From NCBI RefSeq assembly GCF_000382125.1, contig NZ_KB907554.1:1-64000 (forward strand): a stretch of DNA of 64,000 nt, written 5' to 3'. Position numbers and translations under genes: made by a program. The notes below the pieces were generated by a model. The model was not told where the DNA came from. It ran no database searches and saw only the letters and a list, made by a program, of their open reading frames with translations. This stretch comes from Eudoraea adriatica DSM 19308 (lineage in GTDB: Bacteria; Bacteroidota; Bacteroidia; Flavobacteriales; Flavobacteriaceae). Of this stretch, positions 1-8,256 are shown in pieces. Within the stretch, counting starts at the first letter, position 1. Each line of letters starts with the position of its first letter.

Positions 1-1838
1 CCATCTTCAATGGCAATGGTCAGATTAGTTCCTGCCAAAACAGCTGAAGTAAGGTTCTGATCATCTGAGCCCGCCGCCACCGATAAATCATAATCATCCC
101 CTGTCTGTACCAGGGCAACGGAACCATCTGTAGACGTAATCGTCTGAATTTCATTGACAGGATCAGCATCAGCATCATCGATAAAAGCTGTTAAATCAAC
201 ATTATTTCCAACTGTTGCCGGGTTTGTTAATGATAAAATATTACCTGCCAGTTGTAGATCCTGTAATTCGTCAACAGGATTACCCCCTCCGGCAACCACA
301 ACAGCATCTAATTCATCTTTTAGTTGCTCCACAGCACCTTGAACTTCCGGAGCAGTAATTGACAGATAATCTGTAAAAGGGACTTCTGCGGCTACCTGGT
401 CGTCAGTCCCTGCGGCAGTTGCCAAAGGGGTTAAATCTACAGTTTGCGTATTCCCATCTTCCAATGTAATGGTCAGAATATTGGTAGGGTCGTCAAACGC
501 AAAATTTGTGATCGTCTGATCATCTGTATTGTCCAAAAACAGGTTCAAATCTACCGTACCGCCGTCTTCAAGGGTTAAAATGTTTCCACCCGTTAGTGTT
601 AATTGTTGATCATCTGTGCCAGCACCTGTAGCCAAGGCAGTCAGGTCTACAGTTTGTGTATTTCCATCTTCTAAGGTAATGGTCAACACATTGGTAAGAT
701 CATCAAATGTAAAATTGGTAATGTTCTGGTCATCGGTATTATCCAAAAACGGATTCAAATCTACGGTACCGCCATCCTCCAGGGTTAGAATGTTTCCACC
801 CGTTAATGTAAGTTGTTGATCGTCAGTGCCTGTACCACTTAAACCGGAAAGGTCTACTGTGGCCGATGTACCATCTTCAATATCTATCTGCAGTATATTG
901 GCCGCACTAAGGGTAGCACCTGTAAGGTTTTGATCATCTGTCCCGGTTCCACTCAATGGGGTTAGGTCCACAGTTGCAGATGCACCGTTTTCAATATCTA
1001 TTTGTAAAATATTTGCACCATTTAGTGTGGCTCCTGTTAAATCCTGTTCATCTGTACCTGCGTTGTTAAAAACACTTAAATCTACCGTATTGGAGCCCGA
1101 AATAGTTAGATCGTTTCCGTTTAGGGCAAGACTCTGTATTTCGTTAGTCGAATCTCTATCCCCATCCGCAGCTATAGCGGCGGTGTTGGCAGCAATGCCA
1201 TCCTGCAAAGAAGTATCATCATAAAAGGCACCTGCATTATCAGTAATAGTATTATTGGGGTCCGGGCTAACTATTTGGGCCCCGGTAATAAAACCGGCAT
1301 CATTGTTAAAATCATTCAGGGTTACCTGGTTATAATCAATTTCGTCATCTGCTACCGTATTAGTCTGCAATTCTTCACTTCCTACAGAATCCGGAGCCAG
1401 TTTATCTGAGGTAATAGAATTATTCTGAATGTCATTTCCACTGATGCTGAAATCCACAATGTTGGCACCTGTTATTTCCCCAACCTCAAAATTGCGATTA
1501 TCGCCGGTTTCTGTAATTACAATAGTGGGGGTAGGATTTACAATGGGATCTGCCGAAAATGTGAGCCCAAAGGTTTCACACATATTTAACCAACTGGCGC
1601 CGTCGTAAAAGTACAGGCATTGTTCGTCGGTATTATACACTATAGCCCCCCGGGAAGGAACTATGCTGTTCATTTGCGAGGTGCTGATCCTGGTAACGAC
1701 GAATACCCGGTTGGAACTTTCCAATTCCAGGACAGAGGCTGCATCAATGTTCTGGGGATTATCACCAATTTTAATCTGGCCTGAAAGAACGTTGCAAAGC
1801 GTAAAACTTACCAGGGCTAACAGGAGTTTCATTTTCAT
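1..1838 (-). CDS. Repetitive secreted surface protein, 5' part (gene continues past left edge)
   Basis: The minus strand is open from an ATG at 1838 to the window edge, giving about 612 residues with no stop. It begins with a signal peptide (MKMKLLLALV..., cleavage near LSGQ), then a short domain with IKIGDNPQNIDAASVLELES and a YNTDEQCLYFYDGASW stretch. This N-terminal pattern is common in long Bacteroidota surface proteins. The rest is low-complexity, Asp/Thr/Leu/Gly-rich repeats of the form TDDQxLT...ILTLEDGGTVDL. At DNA level there are two 210-bp tandem units (421-630 and 631-840) and units spaced 114 bp apart (about 850-1080). Cysteine is nearly absent. The likely role is a fibre- or adhesin-like exported protein; any sorting domain at the C-terminus lies outside the window. 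A second ATG at 1832 is in frame. Function is inferred from architecture only. Confidence 0.85.
   Translation of the reverse strand, partial: MKMKLLLALVSFTLCNVLSGQIKIGDNPQNIDAASVLELESSNRVFVVTRISTSQMNSIVPSRGAIVYNTDEQCLYFYDGASWLNMCETFGLTFSADPIVNPTPTIVITETGDNRNFEVGEITGANIVDFSISGNDIQNNSITSDKLAPDSVGSEELQTNTVADDEIDYNQVTLNDFNNDAGFITGAQIVSPDPNNTITDNAGAFYDDTSLQDGIAANTAAIAADGDRDSTNEIQSLALNGNDLTISGSNTVDLSVFNNAGTDEQDLTGATLNGANILQIDIENGASATVDLTPLSGTGTDDQNLTGATLSAANILQIDIEDGTSATVDLSGLSGTGTDDQQLTLTGGNILTLEDGGTVDLNPFLDNTDDQNITNFTFDDLTNVLTITLEDGNTQTVDLTALATGAGTDDQQLTLTGGNILTLEDGGTVDLNLFLDNTDDQTITNFAFDDPTNILTITLEDGNTQTVDLTPLATAAGTDDQVAAEVPFTDYLSITAPEVQGAVEQLKDELDAVVVAGGGNPVDELQDLQLAGNILSLTNPATVGNNVDLTAFIDDADADPVNEIQTITSTDGSVALVQTGDDYDLSVAAGSDDQNLTSAVLAGTNLTIAIED
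421..840 (-). repeat. Two tandem 210-bp repeat units inside the surface-protein gene
   Basis: Positions 421-630 and 631-840 align end to end with a 210-bp period (70 codons). Most differences look like third-position changes, so the protein repeat is better conserved than the DNA. Each unit encodes the pattern TDDQxLTLTGGNILTLEDGG, TVDLN, FLDNTDDQ, LTITLEDGNTQTVDLT. Shorter units offset by 114 bp follow at about 851-1080. Repeat number is probably variable between strains by slippage or recombination (inference). Confidence 0.8.
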
Positions 1839-2218
1839 TTTGGCATATTTTTAATTAGCTGAAATCATATGTTTTAAATATATTCCTAATACTATTCCAG
1901 TCACTAAAATTGTTAAGGCACAGTAGATGTAATATACTTATTTATTCTCGTTTGTTGGGGACTAACAAAAATAGAATTATATCCATATTTAGCTAACTTT
2001 ATACTCCAAAATACCCGATTATGGGGTAAAAGGATATGATGTCTGGTTAAACCTCCAAATTTATCCGATACCGCTGTATTTATTGTGCATCACAGGCCAG
2101 GATTTTGCGGCTGTATTTTCAGAAATTAACAAAAGTTTTATGACGTCAAATTTTTTTATGACAAGAACATGCTTTTTCTTTATAAATTAGAGTAATCTTT
2201 ATATAAGCGCAGTTACCT
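1839..2218. other. Intergenic region between divergent genes
   Basis: This 380-bp AT-rich gap separates the minus-strand repeat protein from the plus-strand secreted-protein cluster, so it should hold promoters for both. I see no exact TAnnTTTG box next to either start, no hairpin with a T-tract, no tRNA-like fold, and no convincing small ORF. Confidence 0.5.
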
Positions 2219-2971
2219 ATGAATTCTAAATTACTTCTTCTTTTTGCAATATTTTCTTTTTCCATAGGTAATGCTCAGAGTGATGATCGTGTTATTTTGC
2301 GGGGCCAGGTTTTATACAGGAATTCACTGGTTCCTAATGAAAATGTCATTAATAGTACTTCACAGAGGGCTACAATTACCAATGATAAAGGTGAATTTGC
2401 CATTCAGGTAAAGGTAAATGATGAACTGGTTTTTACGTCAGTGAACTATCAGATCGAAGTTGTTAAAATAACCCAGCAAATTTTGGATAACAACCGATTG
2501 GTGGTTGAAGTTAATGAGAAGGTTACACAACTAGATGAGGTTGTGGTGAGTCCTGAAAATCAACAGAAATTCCTTGAACTTCAAAATGAAGATTTTAAAA
2601 AATTTGAATACGAAACCGACCAGTCCACGGATATTGTAAACATTGCTGAGGATAAAATAACCCGCGGTATCATGAGAGATGGGATAAATTTTGTAAACAT
2701 ATTCAAAGCACTTGTGAATACTAAAAAAGATCAGCCAGACGAAGATCAGAAACCTTTAAAAGTTAGCGAAGTCCTGCGGCTGGTTTATGATGATGAATTT
2801 TTTGTCCTGGACCTGAAAATACCTCAGGATCAAATAGATGCTTTTTTGATTTATTGTGACGAAAAAATTCCTCCCCGTAGCCTATTGAAAAAAGACAATG
2901 AATTTGAACTTATTGAATTTTTAGTTGTCCAGAGTAATATCTTCTTAAAACAGATGAATGTTGAGGAATAA
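2219..2971 (+). CDS. Secreted protein with CarboxypepD_reg-like domain (first paralogue)
   Basis: A 250-residue exported protein. Residues 1-20 are a signal peptide ending NAQ. Residues about 27-105 match the carboxypeptidase-regulatory-like beta-sandwich: GQVLY...NENVINSTSQRATITNDKGEFAI, then hydrophobic strands, closing with the LDEVVV signature typical of this domain in TonB-linked outer-membrane proteins. There is no TonB plug or barrel, so this is a stand-alone member. The C-terminal half is charged and has no family I recognise. It overlaps the next gene, a clear paralogue, by 14 bp, so the two are probably co-translated. The role is unknown; an envelope location is likely. Confidence 0.8.
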   Translation: MNSKLLLLFAIFSFSIGNAQSDDRVILRGQVLYRNSLVPNENVINSTSQRATITNDKGEFAIQVKVNDELVFTSVNYQIEVVKITQQILDNNRLVVEVNEKVTQLDEVVVSPENQQKFLELQNEDFKKFEYETDQSTDIVNIAEDKITRGIMRDGINFVNIFKALVNTKKDQPDEDQKPLKVSEVLRLVYDDEFFVLDLKIPQDQIDAFLIYCDEKIPPRSLLKKDNEFELIEFLVVQSNIFLKQMNVEE

Positions 2972-3740
2972 GACATTTTTACTGTTTTTATTTCTGGTTG
3001 TTACAAGTGCTTCAGCACAAAACGTTTTTTTTTACAAATTAGAAGGAAAAGTCATAAACTCAAATAAGGGTATAGCAGACGTTCATGTTATGAATACCTC
3101 TTCAAACAGGGCTACTATAACTGATGAGGAAGGACTGTTTTCCATTGCCGCCAGACTTAATGACACTATCCTGTTCTCGGCAGTACAATATAAACGCGTA
3201 AACCTGGTAGTAACCAGGGCAATGCTGGAGAGCAGTTCTATAGTTGTGCCTTTAGAGGAATTTATCAATGAATTGGATGAGGTGGTGGTTAGGCCCTATA
3301 ATCTATCTGGTGATCTGGGCAGGGACATGAATAATTTAAAAACGGATAAAGTATATGTTGCGGCTACTTTAGGGTTGCCAAATGCCTATGTTAAGCCAAT
3401 AACCCAGGCAGAACGCAAGCTAAACGAAGCTACTACAGGTGGTGGCCTGGTGCCTCTAAACCCAATTATAAATGCCATTTCGGGCAGGACAAAATATCTT
3501 AAGAAAGTATTGGCTTCCCAGGAGAAGTATGCCCGGACAAGCAGGGTGCGGGAGTATTATGCAGATTCCTTATTTGTAAAATACCTCAAAATACCGGAAA
3601 ATAAAATAGAAGACTTTATGTATTATTGTGAAGTGGATAACTCTTTCAGTTCGGTAGTAGACAGCCATGATAGGCTTAAAATCTGGGAGTACCTTAAATT
3701 GCGCAGCACGGCCTATTTAAGGGAAGCCACTGAAGAATAA
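2958..3740 (+). CDS. Secreted protein with CarboxypepD_reg-like domain (second paralogue)
   Basis: A 260-residue exported protein with a signal peptide of about 20 residues ending SASAQ. It shares the design of the preceding protein: GKVINSNKGIADVHVMNTSS, then RATITDEEGLFSI, then NELDEVVVRP near residue 110. Its C-terminal part ends with a pattern also present in the first protein (FVKYLKIPENKIEDFMYYCE here, FVLDLKIPQDQIDAFLIYCD there), which supports a tandem duplication followed by divergence. The ATG lies inside the 3' end of the first gene, in another frame. In related genomes, such pairs sit beside DUF6702 and an M1 peptidase, as here (recalled synteny). Confidence 0.8.
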   Translation: MLRNKTFLLFLFLVVTSASAQNVFFYKLEGKVINSNKGIADVHVMNTSSNRATITDEEGLFSIAARLNDTILFSAVQYKRVNLVVTRAMLESSSIVVPLEEFINELDEVVVRPYNLSGDLGRDMNNLKTDKVYVAATLGLPNAYVKPITQAERKLNEATTGGGLVPLNPIINAISGRTKYLKKVLASQEKYARTSRVREYYADSLFVKYLKIPENKIEDFMYYCEVDNSFSSVVDSHDRLKIWEYLKLRSTAYLREATEE

Positions 3741-3750
3741 GTAATACCTA

Positions 3751-3766
3751 TGGCACGAATCTTGCA
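3751..3766 (+). promoter_or_regulatory. Sigma-54-type promoter (-24/-12) upstream of the DUF6702 gene
   Basis: The sequence TGGCACG-AATC-TTGCA matches the RpoN consensus TGGCAC-N5-TTGC at every conserved base, with GG and GC correctly spaced. With the GC as -12, transcription would start at about 3777, one base before the ATG at 3778, so the transcript would have almost no leader. The motif match is direct; use by sigma-54 is inference, and no rpoN or enhancer-binding protein gene lies in the window. Confidence 0.55.
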
Positions 3767-3777
3767 AAACATAACAT

Positions 3778-4299
3778 ATGTATTCTTTTAAAACCAGGCT
3801 AATTCGTTCGGGCCTGCTCCTTCTTGTAATTCCCCTTTTTGCATTTTCCATAATGCATAAGTTTTATGTCAGCGTTACCAATATTCAATATTCTGAAAAA
3901 GACAACTCCCTTCAAATTACCAGCCGCATCTTTATTGATGACCTGGAAAACGCGCTTGAAGAACGCTATGGCGTAGAAATGAACCTGGCCACTGAAAAGG
4001 AATCTGATGAGGCAAACTTTTATATTGAAAAATATATGAGGTCTAAATTGGTAATAAGTGCAGACGGCACAAACAAGGCTTTTGTGTTTTTAGGCAAGAA
4101 ATACGATAATGACCTGGTTATTTGTTATTTGGAAATCGAGGATATTGATCTTCCTGAACATAAAACTCTAGCTGTTGAAAATGATATTCTTACAGATATG
4201 TTTGATGAACAGCAGAACATAGTTCATTTTAAAATAAATGGCAAAAAGAAGAGCTTTATATTGGTTAAGGAAAATAATAAAGGTATGTTAAACTTGTAA
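3778..4299 (+). CDS. DUF6702 family exported protein
   Basis: A 173-residue protein with an N-terminal hydrophobic segment (residues about 8-26) acting as signal peptide or anchor. The mature part begins MHKFYVSVTNIQYSEKDNSL and continues with SRIFIDDLENALEERYG, the pattern I associate with DUF6702, a conserved Bacteroidota family of unknown function. It sits 37 bp after the paralogue pair and 63 bp before an M1 aminopeptidase, an arrangement typical of flavobacteria. The constant pairing suggests a role with the peptidase in the envelope, for example in folding or localisation, but nothing in the sequence proves this. Confidence 0.7.
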   Translation: MYSFKTRLIRSGLLLLVIPLFAFSIMHKFYVSVTNIQYSEKDNSLQITSRIFIDDLENALEERYGVEMNLATEKESDEANFYIEKYMRSKLVISADGTNKAFVFLGKKYDNDLVICYLEIEDIDLPEHKTLAVENDILTDMFDEQQNIVHFKINGKKKSFILVKENNKGMLNL

Positions 4300-4362
4300 C
4301 ATTTTGAACTGCAAATAGTTGAAAAATTCTAAATTCGCGAATTCCAAAAAGAATTCAACTAC

Positions 4363-6672
4363 ATGAAAAATCTGAATTGTTCCCTCGCAGGCTTACTGTG
4401 TTTTGTTGTCACTTTGAGTTTTGCACAACAGGATATCCAAAAAGAAAGAGAGCCGGGCCATACGAATCAAAGTAAATTCAAACAGCTCTATGAAGAATTT
4501 GCAACTCCAAATACCTACAGGTCGGCTTCCGGAACACCGGGTCCCGACTACTATCAACAACAGGCAGATTACAAGATCGATATTGAATTAGATGATAAAA
4601 ACGCCAAAATTTATGGCGAAGAAACCATTACCTATTTCAACAATTCTCCGGATGACCTGGAATACCTCTGGCTTCAATTAGATCAGAATTTGAGGGCAAA
4701 AGATTCAAAAGCTCCTCTTAGAGATGAAAGTGAACTATCCATTGCCTACAGCACAGATAATTTTGTTAAGAATCTAATGCCAAAATCTTTTGACGGCGGT
4801 TTTAATATAGAATTTGTTAAGGATGCCAATGGCAGAAGCTTACCCTTCACCATAAATGAGACTATGATGAGAATAGACCTTCCCCAGCATCTTAAAAGTG
4901 GCGCAGAGGTTTCATTTTCAATAAAATGGTGGTATAATATTGTAGATCATACCATAGACAGGGCCCGATCTGGTTATGAGTATTTTGCCAAAGACGGTAA
5001 CCGTTCGTATGTAATAGCTCAATTTTTTCCAAGGATGGCTGTTTATAGCGATGTAGAAGGATGGCAGAATTATCAGTTTTGGGGTAAGGGAGAGTTTGCC
5101 CTGCCTTTTGGTAATTATGAAGTAAATATTACAGTTCCGGCGGATCACATACTAGATGCAACCGGGGAACTCACGAACAGGAAGGAAGTATTTACAAGGG
5201 AAATGATGCAGCGCTATGAACAGGCGAAAAACTCTTATGACAAGCCGGTACTGATTGTAACTCAAGCGGAGGCCGAACAGGCCGAAAAAGGATTTTCCGA
5301 AGACAAAAAGACCTGGAAATTCAAAGCGGAGAATGTAAGGGATTTTGGGTTTGCCACTTCCAGGAAATTTATCTGGGATATGCAAGCAGTTAAAATTGGG
5401 AGCAAGGATGTCATGGCTGTTTCTCTTTATCCCAAAGAGGGGAATCCGCTATGGGAAGAATTTTCTACCAAAGCTGTGGCAAGTACCTTAAAATCATATT
5501 CATCGCATACGTTTGACTATCCCTATCATAAAGCAATTTCCGTACATGCCAAAAATCAGGGAATGGAATATCCTATGATCTGCTGGAATCACGGAAGGCC
5601 GGAAGAAGACGGAACCTATTCTGACCGGGTAAAATTCGGGATGATCAGTGTAATTATTCATGAGGTTGGGCATAATTTTTTCCCAATGATCGTCAATTCT
5701 GATGAACGTCAGTGGGGCTGGATGGATGAAGGCCTTGATACTTTTATGCAGTATATTGCCGAACAGGAGTTTGGAGAGCAAAACCCCGATATCATTGCAC
5801 CTAATAAAAAGTATCCTTCCAGAAGAGGTGCGCCGGCAAAGATAGTGCCTTATATGAGTGGTGACCAATCTACTATATCTCCTATAATGTCTAATCCGGA
5901 AAACGTGTTTCAATTGGGGCCAAACGCCTATGGAAAGCCTGCTACGGCCCTCAATATACTTCGTGAAACCATAATGGGAAAGGAATTATTCGATCATGCT
6001 TTTAAAACCTACGCCCAGAGATGGAAATTTAAGCATCCCACTCCGGAGGATTTCTTCAGGACTATGGAAGACGCTTCGGCAGTAGATCTTGACTGGTATT
6101 GGAGAAGTTGGTTTTACACAACAGATTATGTGGATATTGGCATAAAAGGAGTTAAAAAGTACTATGTGAGTGATAAGCCATCAAAGCAAATGAAAGAATA
6201 TATGGTTTCAAGAGGATTATCAGAAGCAAATTTTCCACCATTGGTTTACCTTGTGGATGAAGAAAGTGAAGATTTTGAAGCAGGCCTTAAAGGCAAATTA
6301 CCTTCAGAAACTTCACAGACTTTAAAGGAATATATGATGGATAATATGACAGTACAGGAACGTACCCGGATCAAAGAGCCCAAATATTTTTATGAGGTTG
6401 TTTTTAATAAACCGGGTGGGATACCAATGCCCATAATTGTTGAATACACATATGCCGATGGTTCTAAGGAGAATGTGACTTATCCTCCACAAATTTGGAG
6501 GAAAAATGATCGCGAATTTAAACGAGTTATTTCTTCTGAAAAAGAACTCGTTGGAATTGTTATAGACCCTAAATTGGAAACTGCAGATATTGACTCAACT
6601 AACAATTCCTGGCCTAAAAAGGAACAGCAATCTGAATTTGAACAGTTTAAACAAGACATAAAAGGCAAATAA
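4363..6672 (+). CDS. M1 family zinc metallopeptidase (aminopeptidase), exported
   Basis: A 769-residue protein with a signal peptide ending SFAQQ. The M1 zinc site is complete: HEVGH at residues 433-437 and the third ligand Glu456 in WGWMDEGLD, matching HExxH-x18-E. Upstream, QGMEYPM near residue 400 replaces the usual GxMEN exopeptidase motif, with Tyr for Asn. The N-terminal beta domain (residues about 60-280) has the typical DYKIDIELDDKNAKIYGEE start. The C-terminal region, after about 590, is long and charged. It probably trims peptides in the periplasm or at the cell surface. A strong hairpin follows 48 bp after the stop. Confidence 0.92.
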   Translation: MKNLNCSLAGLLCFVVTLSFAQQDIQKEREPGHTNQSKFKQLYEEFATPNTYRSASGTPGPDYYQQQADYKIDIELDDKNAKIYGEETITYFNNSPDDLEYLWLQLDQNLRAKDSKAPLRDESELSIAYSTDNFVKNLMPKSFDGGFNIEFVKDANGRSLPFTINETMMRIDLPQHLKSGAEVSFSIKWWYNIVDHTIDRARSGYEYFAKDGNRSYVIAQFFPRMAVYSDVEGWQNYQFWGKGEFALPFGNYEVNITVPADHILDATGELTNRKEVFTREMMQRYEQAKNSYDKPVLIVTQAEAEQAEKGFSEDKKTWKFKAENVRDFGFATSRKFIWDMQAVKIGSKDVMAVSLYPKEGNPLWEEFSTKAVASTLKSYSSHTFDYPYHKAISVHAKNQGMEYPMICWNHGRPEEDGTYSDRVKFGMISVIIHEVGHNFFPMIVNSDERQWGWMDEGLDTFMQYIAEQEFGEQNPDIIAPNKKYPSRRGAPAKIVPYMSGDQSTISPIMSNPENVFQLGPNAYGKPATALNILRETIMGKELFDHAFKTYAQRWKFKHPTPEDFFRTMEDASAVDLDWYWRSWFYTTDYVDIGIKGVKKYYVSDKPSKQMKEYMVSRGLSEANFPPLVYLVDEESEDFEAGLKGKLPSETSQTLKEYMMDNMTVQERTRIKEPKYFYEVVFNKPGGIPMPIIVEYTYADGSKENVTYPPQIWRKNDREFKRVISSEKELVGIVIDPKLETADIDSTNNSWPKKEQQSEFEQFKQDIKGK

Positions 6673-6720
6673 TTTCTTCAGTTCAGATTAAAAAAGCCTG
6701 GGAGGTTAAAATGTGAAAAG

Positions 6721-6751
6721 ATGCCCTGGCCATTTTAAATGGCCAGGGCAT
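6721..6751. terminator. Strong palindromic hairpin between convergent genes
   Basis: ATGCCCTGGCCAT (6721-6733) pairs perfectly with ATGGCCAGGGCAT (6739-6751), and pairing can extend through TT/AA toward the centre. It lies between the M1 peptidase stop and the stop of the convergent minus-strand gene. The flanking T-runs are modest on both strands, so it may serve both directions. Confidence 0.75.
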
Positions 6752-6830
6752 TTACTTATGTGGCCTTATCCGTTATAGGAATATAAAATCTAAAATGGCG
6801 AATCCCCACTTAAACAATAGAAAGTAATTT

Positions 6831-7574
6831 TCAGAGATTTGAATTGAGGTATTCAATAAGTTTCAGGAGATCTTCCTTCTGCGTTAATTTAATTTTATTC
6901 TGCTTTATATAGGACTTTATATCTGAAGCCTTATCCTGGCCAAAAAGCTCGGTTAGTTCTTTTTTAGAAGGTTTAAAATAAACCGGGAATTCATTATCCG
7001 CAGACAGAAAATATTCATGCTTATCCTCAAATTTTGGAGGATAGGAGGGGTGCATTGAAGTGGCTGCCTTTTTACCTTCTTTGTAAACCTTAGATTTTTT
7101 TTCGTAGAGAACATATTTCTGTGATGAATTCAATCTGTTTAAATACCCTTCCTGTATTATTCCTTTCTGGTTTCTGTATTTGGCATATATAAATTTCTCA
7201 CCATCAATATGACAGCTAAGCGACATGCTTTTATATACAGATTCCATTGTATTACTTCCTGTTCTCTGAATTTCTACCTCGTCGCTGAAAGCGTTGTATC
7301 GCATTGGATAGTTGCCATATATTTTGTTTACATAATAAATGTTCCCGGGGATGAATTCTTCATTGTAATAAGGAGAGCCCTCGATACTGGAAACATCCAG
7401 GCTTTGGTTGCTTTTTGCAGCTTGAGCCTTATTTACGTCATTTAACCATTTTAGCGCACCATCGCGGTCAAGAGGGCTTCCGGCAGCACGTATAGTGCCC
7501 GGAGAATTCGTTTGAGCTAAAAGAATAGGTGTATTTAGAAGGAGACTGAAGGTAATGATAAGGACTATTTTCAT
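6831..7574 (-). CDS. Secreted protein of unknown function
   Basis: A 247-residue protein with a clear signal peptide (MKIVLIITFSLLLNTPILLAQ). The mature part is rich in Tyr and Lys, has no cysteine pair and no motif I can assign. It contains YYNEEFIPGNIYYVNKIYG and a Lys-rich C-terminus with a helical KASDIKSYIKQNKIKLTQKEDLLKLIEYL segment split across two helices. It is transcribed alone, convergent with the M1 peptidase. Related proteins in the Bacteroidota are annotated only as hypothetical, to my knowledge. An envelope or extracellular location is the only supported statement. Confidence 0.7.
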   Translation of the reverse strand: MKIVLIITFSLLLNTPILLAQTNSPGTIRAAGSPLDRDGALKWLNDVNKAQAAKSNQSLDVSSIEGSPYYNEEFIPGNIYYVNKIYGNYPMRYNAFSDEVEIQRTGSNTMESVYKSMSLSCHIDGEKFIYAKYRNQKGIIQEGYLNRLNSSQKYVLYEKKSKVYKEGKKAATSMHPSYPPKFEDKHEYFLSADNEFPVYFKPSKKELTELFGQDKASDIKSYIKQNKIKLTQKEDLLKLIEYLNSNL

Positions 7575-7966
7575 TGATTAAATATTTTATTGTAGAGCAA
7601 ATTACAAAGAAGCGTTTAAGAATTAAAAAATATTAACTGTTCATAGAGGAAATGGCTATAATTTCTGATGCTTCCGGGGCAGAAAATTCATTTATATTGA
7701 AGCGTAGGGTTTTAAATATGCATTGTAAAATGTTAATCTTTGCGTTAAAATCGTCCATTTAGGGCTTATACAGGAACAACTTTATTTATTTCGAAATATA
7801 TTTAATAAGTCTATGGTTGGAAATACTTTTTTTGTAAACCATCAGAAATCAATACCTTTTCGTTGTATCTTTTAAAACGGCTAAAAAATGCAGTTTTTGT
7901 TTTTATATTAAATAGATGAATTAGTCTATTTTAAAAAAGGATCCAAAACTTAACTATATTTGTAGT
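7575..7966. other. Intergenic region between divergent genes
   Basis: This 392-bp gap separates a minus-strand secreted protein from tatA. It holds the tatA promoter box at 7955-7962. A 36-codon plus-strand ORF starts at about 7651 behind an AGAGGAAA run, but its composition looks random and I did not call it. No hairpin or RNA gene was recognised. Confidence 0.5.
7955..7962 (+). promoter_or_regulatory. TAnnTTTG -7 box of tatA
   Basis: TATATTTG is an exact match to the Bacteroidota -7 element and ends only 4 bp before the tatA ATG. The usual start site a few bases downstream would fall at or next to the start codon. No clear -33 TTTG was found at 19-21 bp upstream. Confidence 0.6.
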
Positions 7967-8248
7967 ATGCAAGCAATGATTTTTTTATTTATCAGCGGAG
8001 CTGAAATATTTTTTATCATGTTTATAGTGGTAATGGTATTTGGGGCGGATAAAATTCCCGGAATTGCCAAAGGCCTTGGCAAAGGTATGAGACAGTTGAG
8101 GGATGCCACGGATGATATAAAGAGAGAAATTCAAAAAAGCGCAGAAAAACAAGGGATTGATACCAGTTTTACCGATGATATAAAAGATGAAATCAATAAA
8201 GTGAAGAAAGGGGTGGATGATGTTACTGGTACAATCAAGCGTAAATAG
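7967..8248 (+). CDS. tatA: TatA/E-type twin-arginine translocase subunit
   Basis: A 93-residue protein with the TatA layout: a short periplasmic N-terminus, one membrane helix (residues about 5-27), a VFGADKIPGIAKGLGKGMRQ hinge and amphipathic helix with the conserved FG, then a charged tail. TatA forms the pore for export of folded proteins across the inner membrane with TatC. No tatC is in the window. The predicted promoter is so close that the mRNA may be almost leaderless. Nine bases separate it from the PAP2 phosphatase gene, so the two are probably co-transcribed. Confidence 0.9.
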   Translation: MQAMIFLFISGAEIFFIMFIVVMVFGADKIPGIAKGLGKGMRQLRDATDDIKREIQKSAEKQGIDTSFTDDIKDEINKVKKGVDDVTGTIKRK

Positions 8249-8256
8249 ATGGGTTA

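Noticed and set aside
1663-1854. 63-codon plus-strand ORF at the start of the repeat-protein gene
   Set aside because: It is antisense to the signal peptide and N-terminal domain of the minus-strand gene, and has no protein-like pattern. The other short plus-strand ORFs at 154-1224 are likewise antisense to the repeats.
5500-5913. 137-codon minus-strand ORF
   Set aside because: It is antisense to the zinc site of the M1 peptidase, which is clearly coding on the plus strand.
7651-7761. 36-codon plus-strand ORF behind AGAGGAAA in the gap before tatA
   Set aside because: Composition is random-like, there is no terminator or conserved pattern, and AT-rich gaps often hold such frames.
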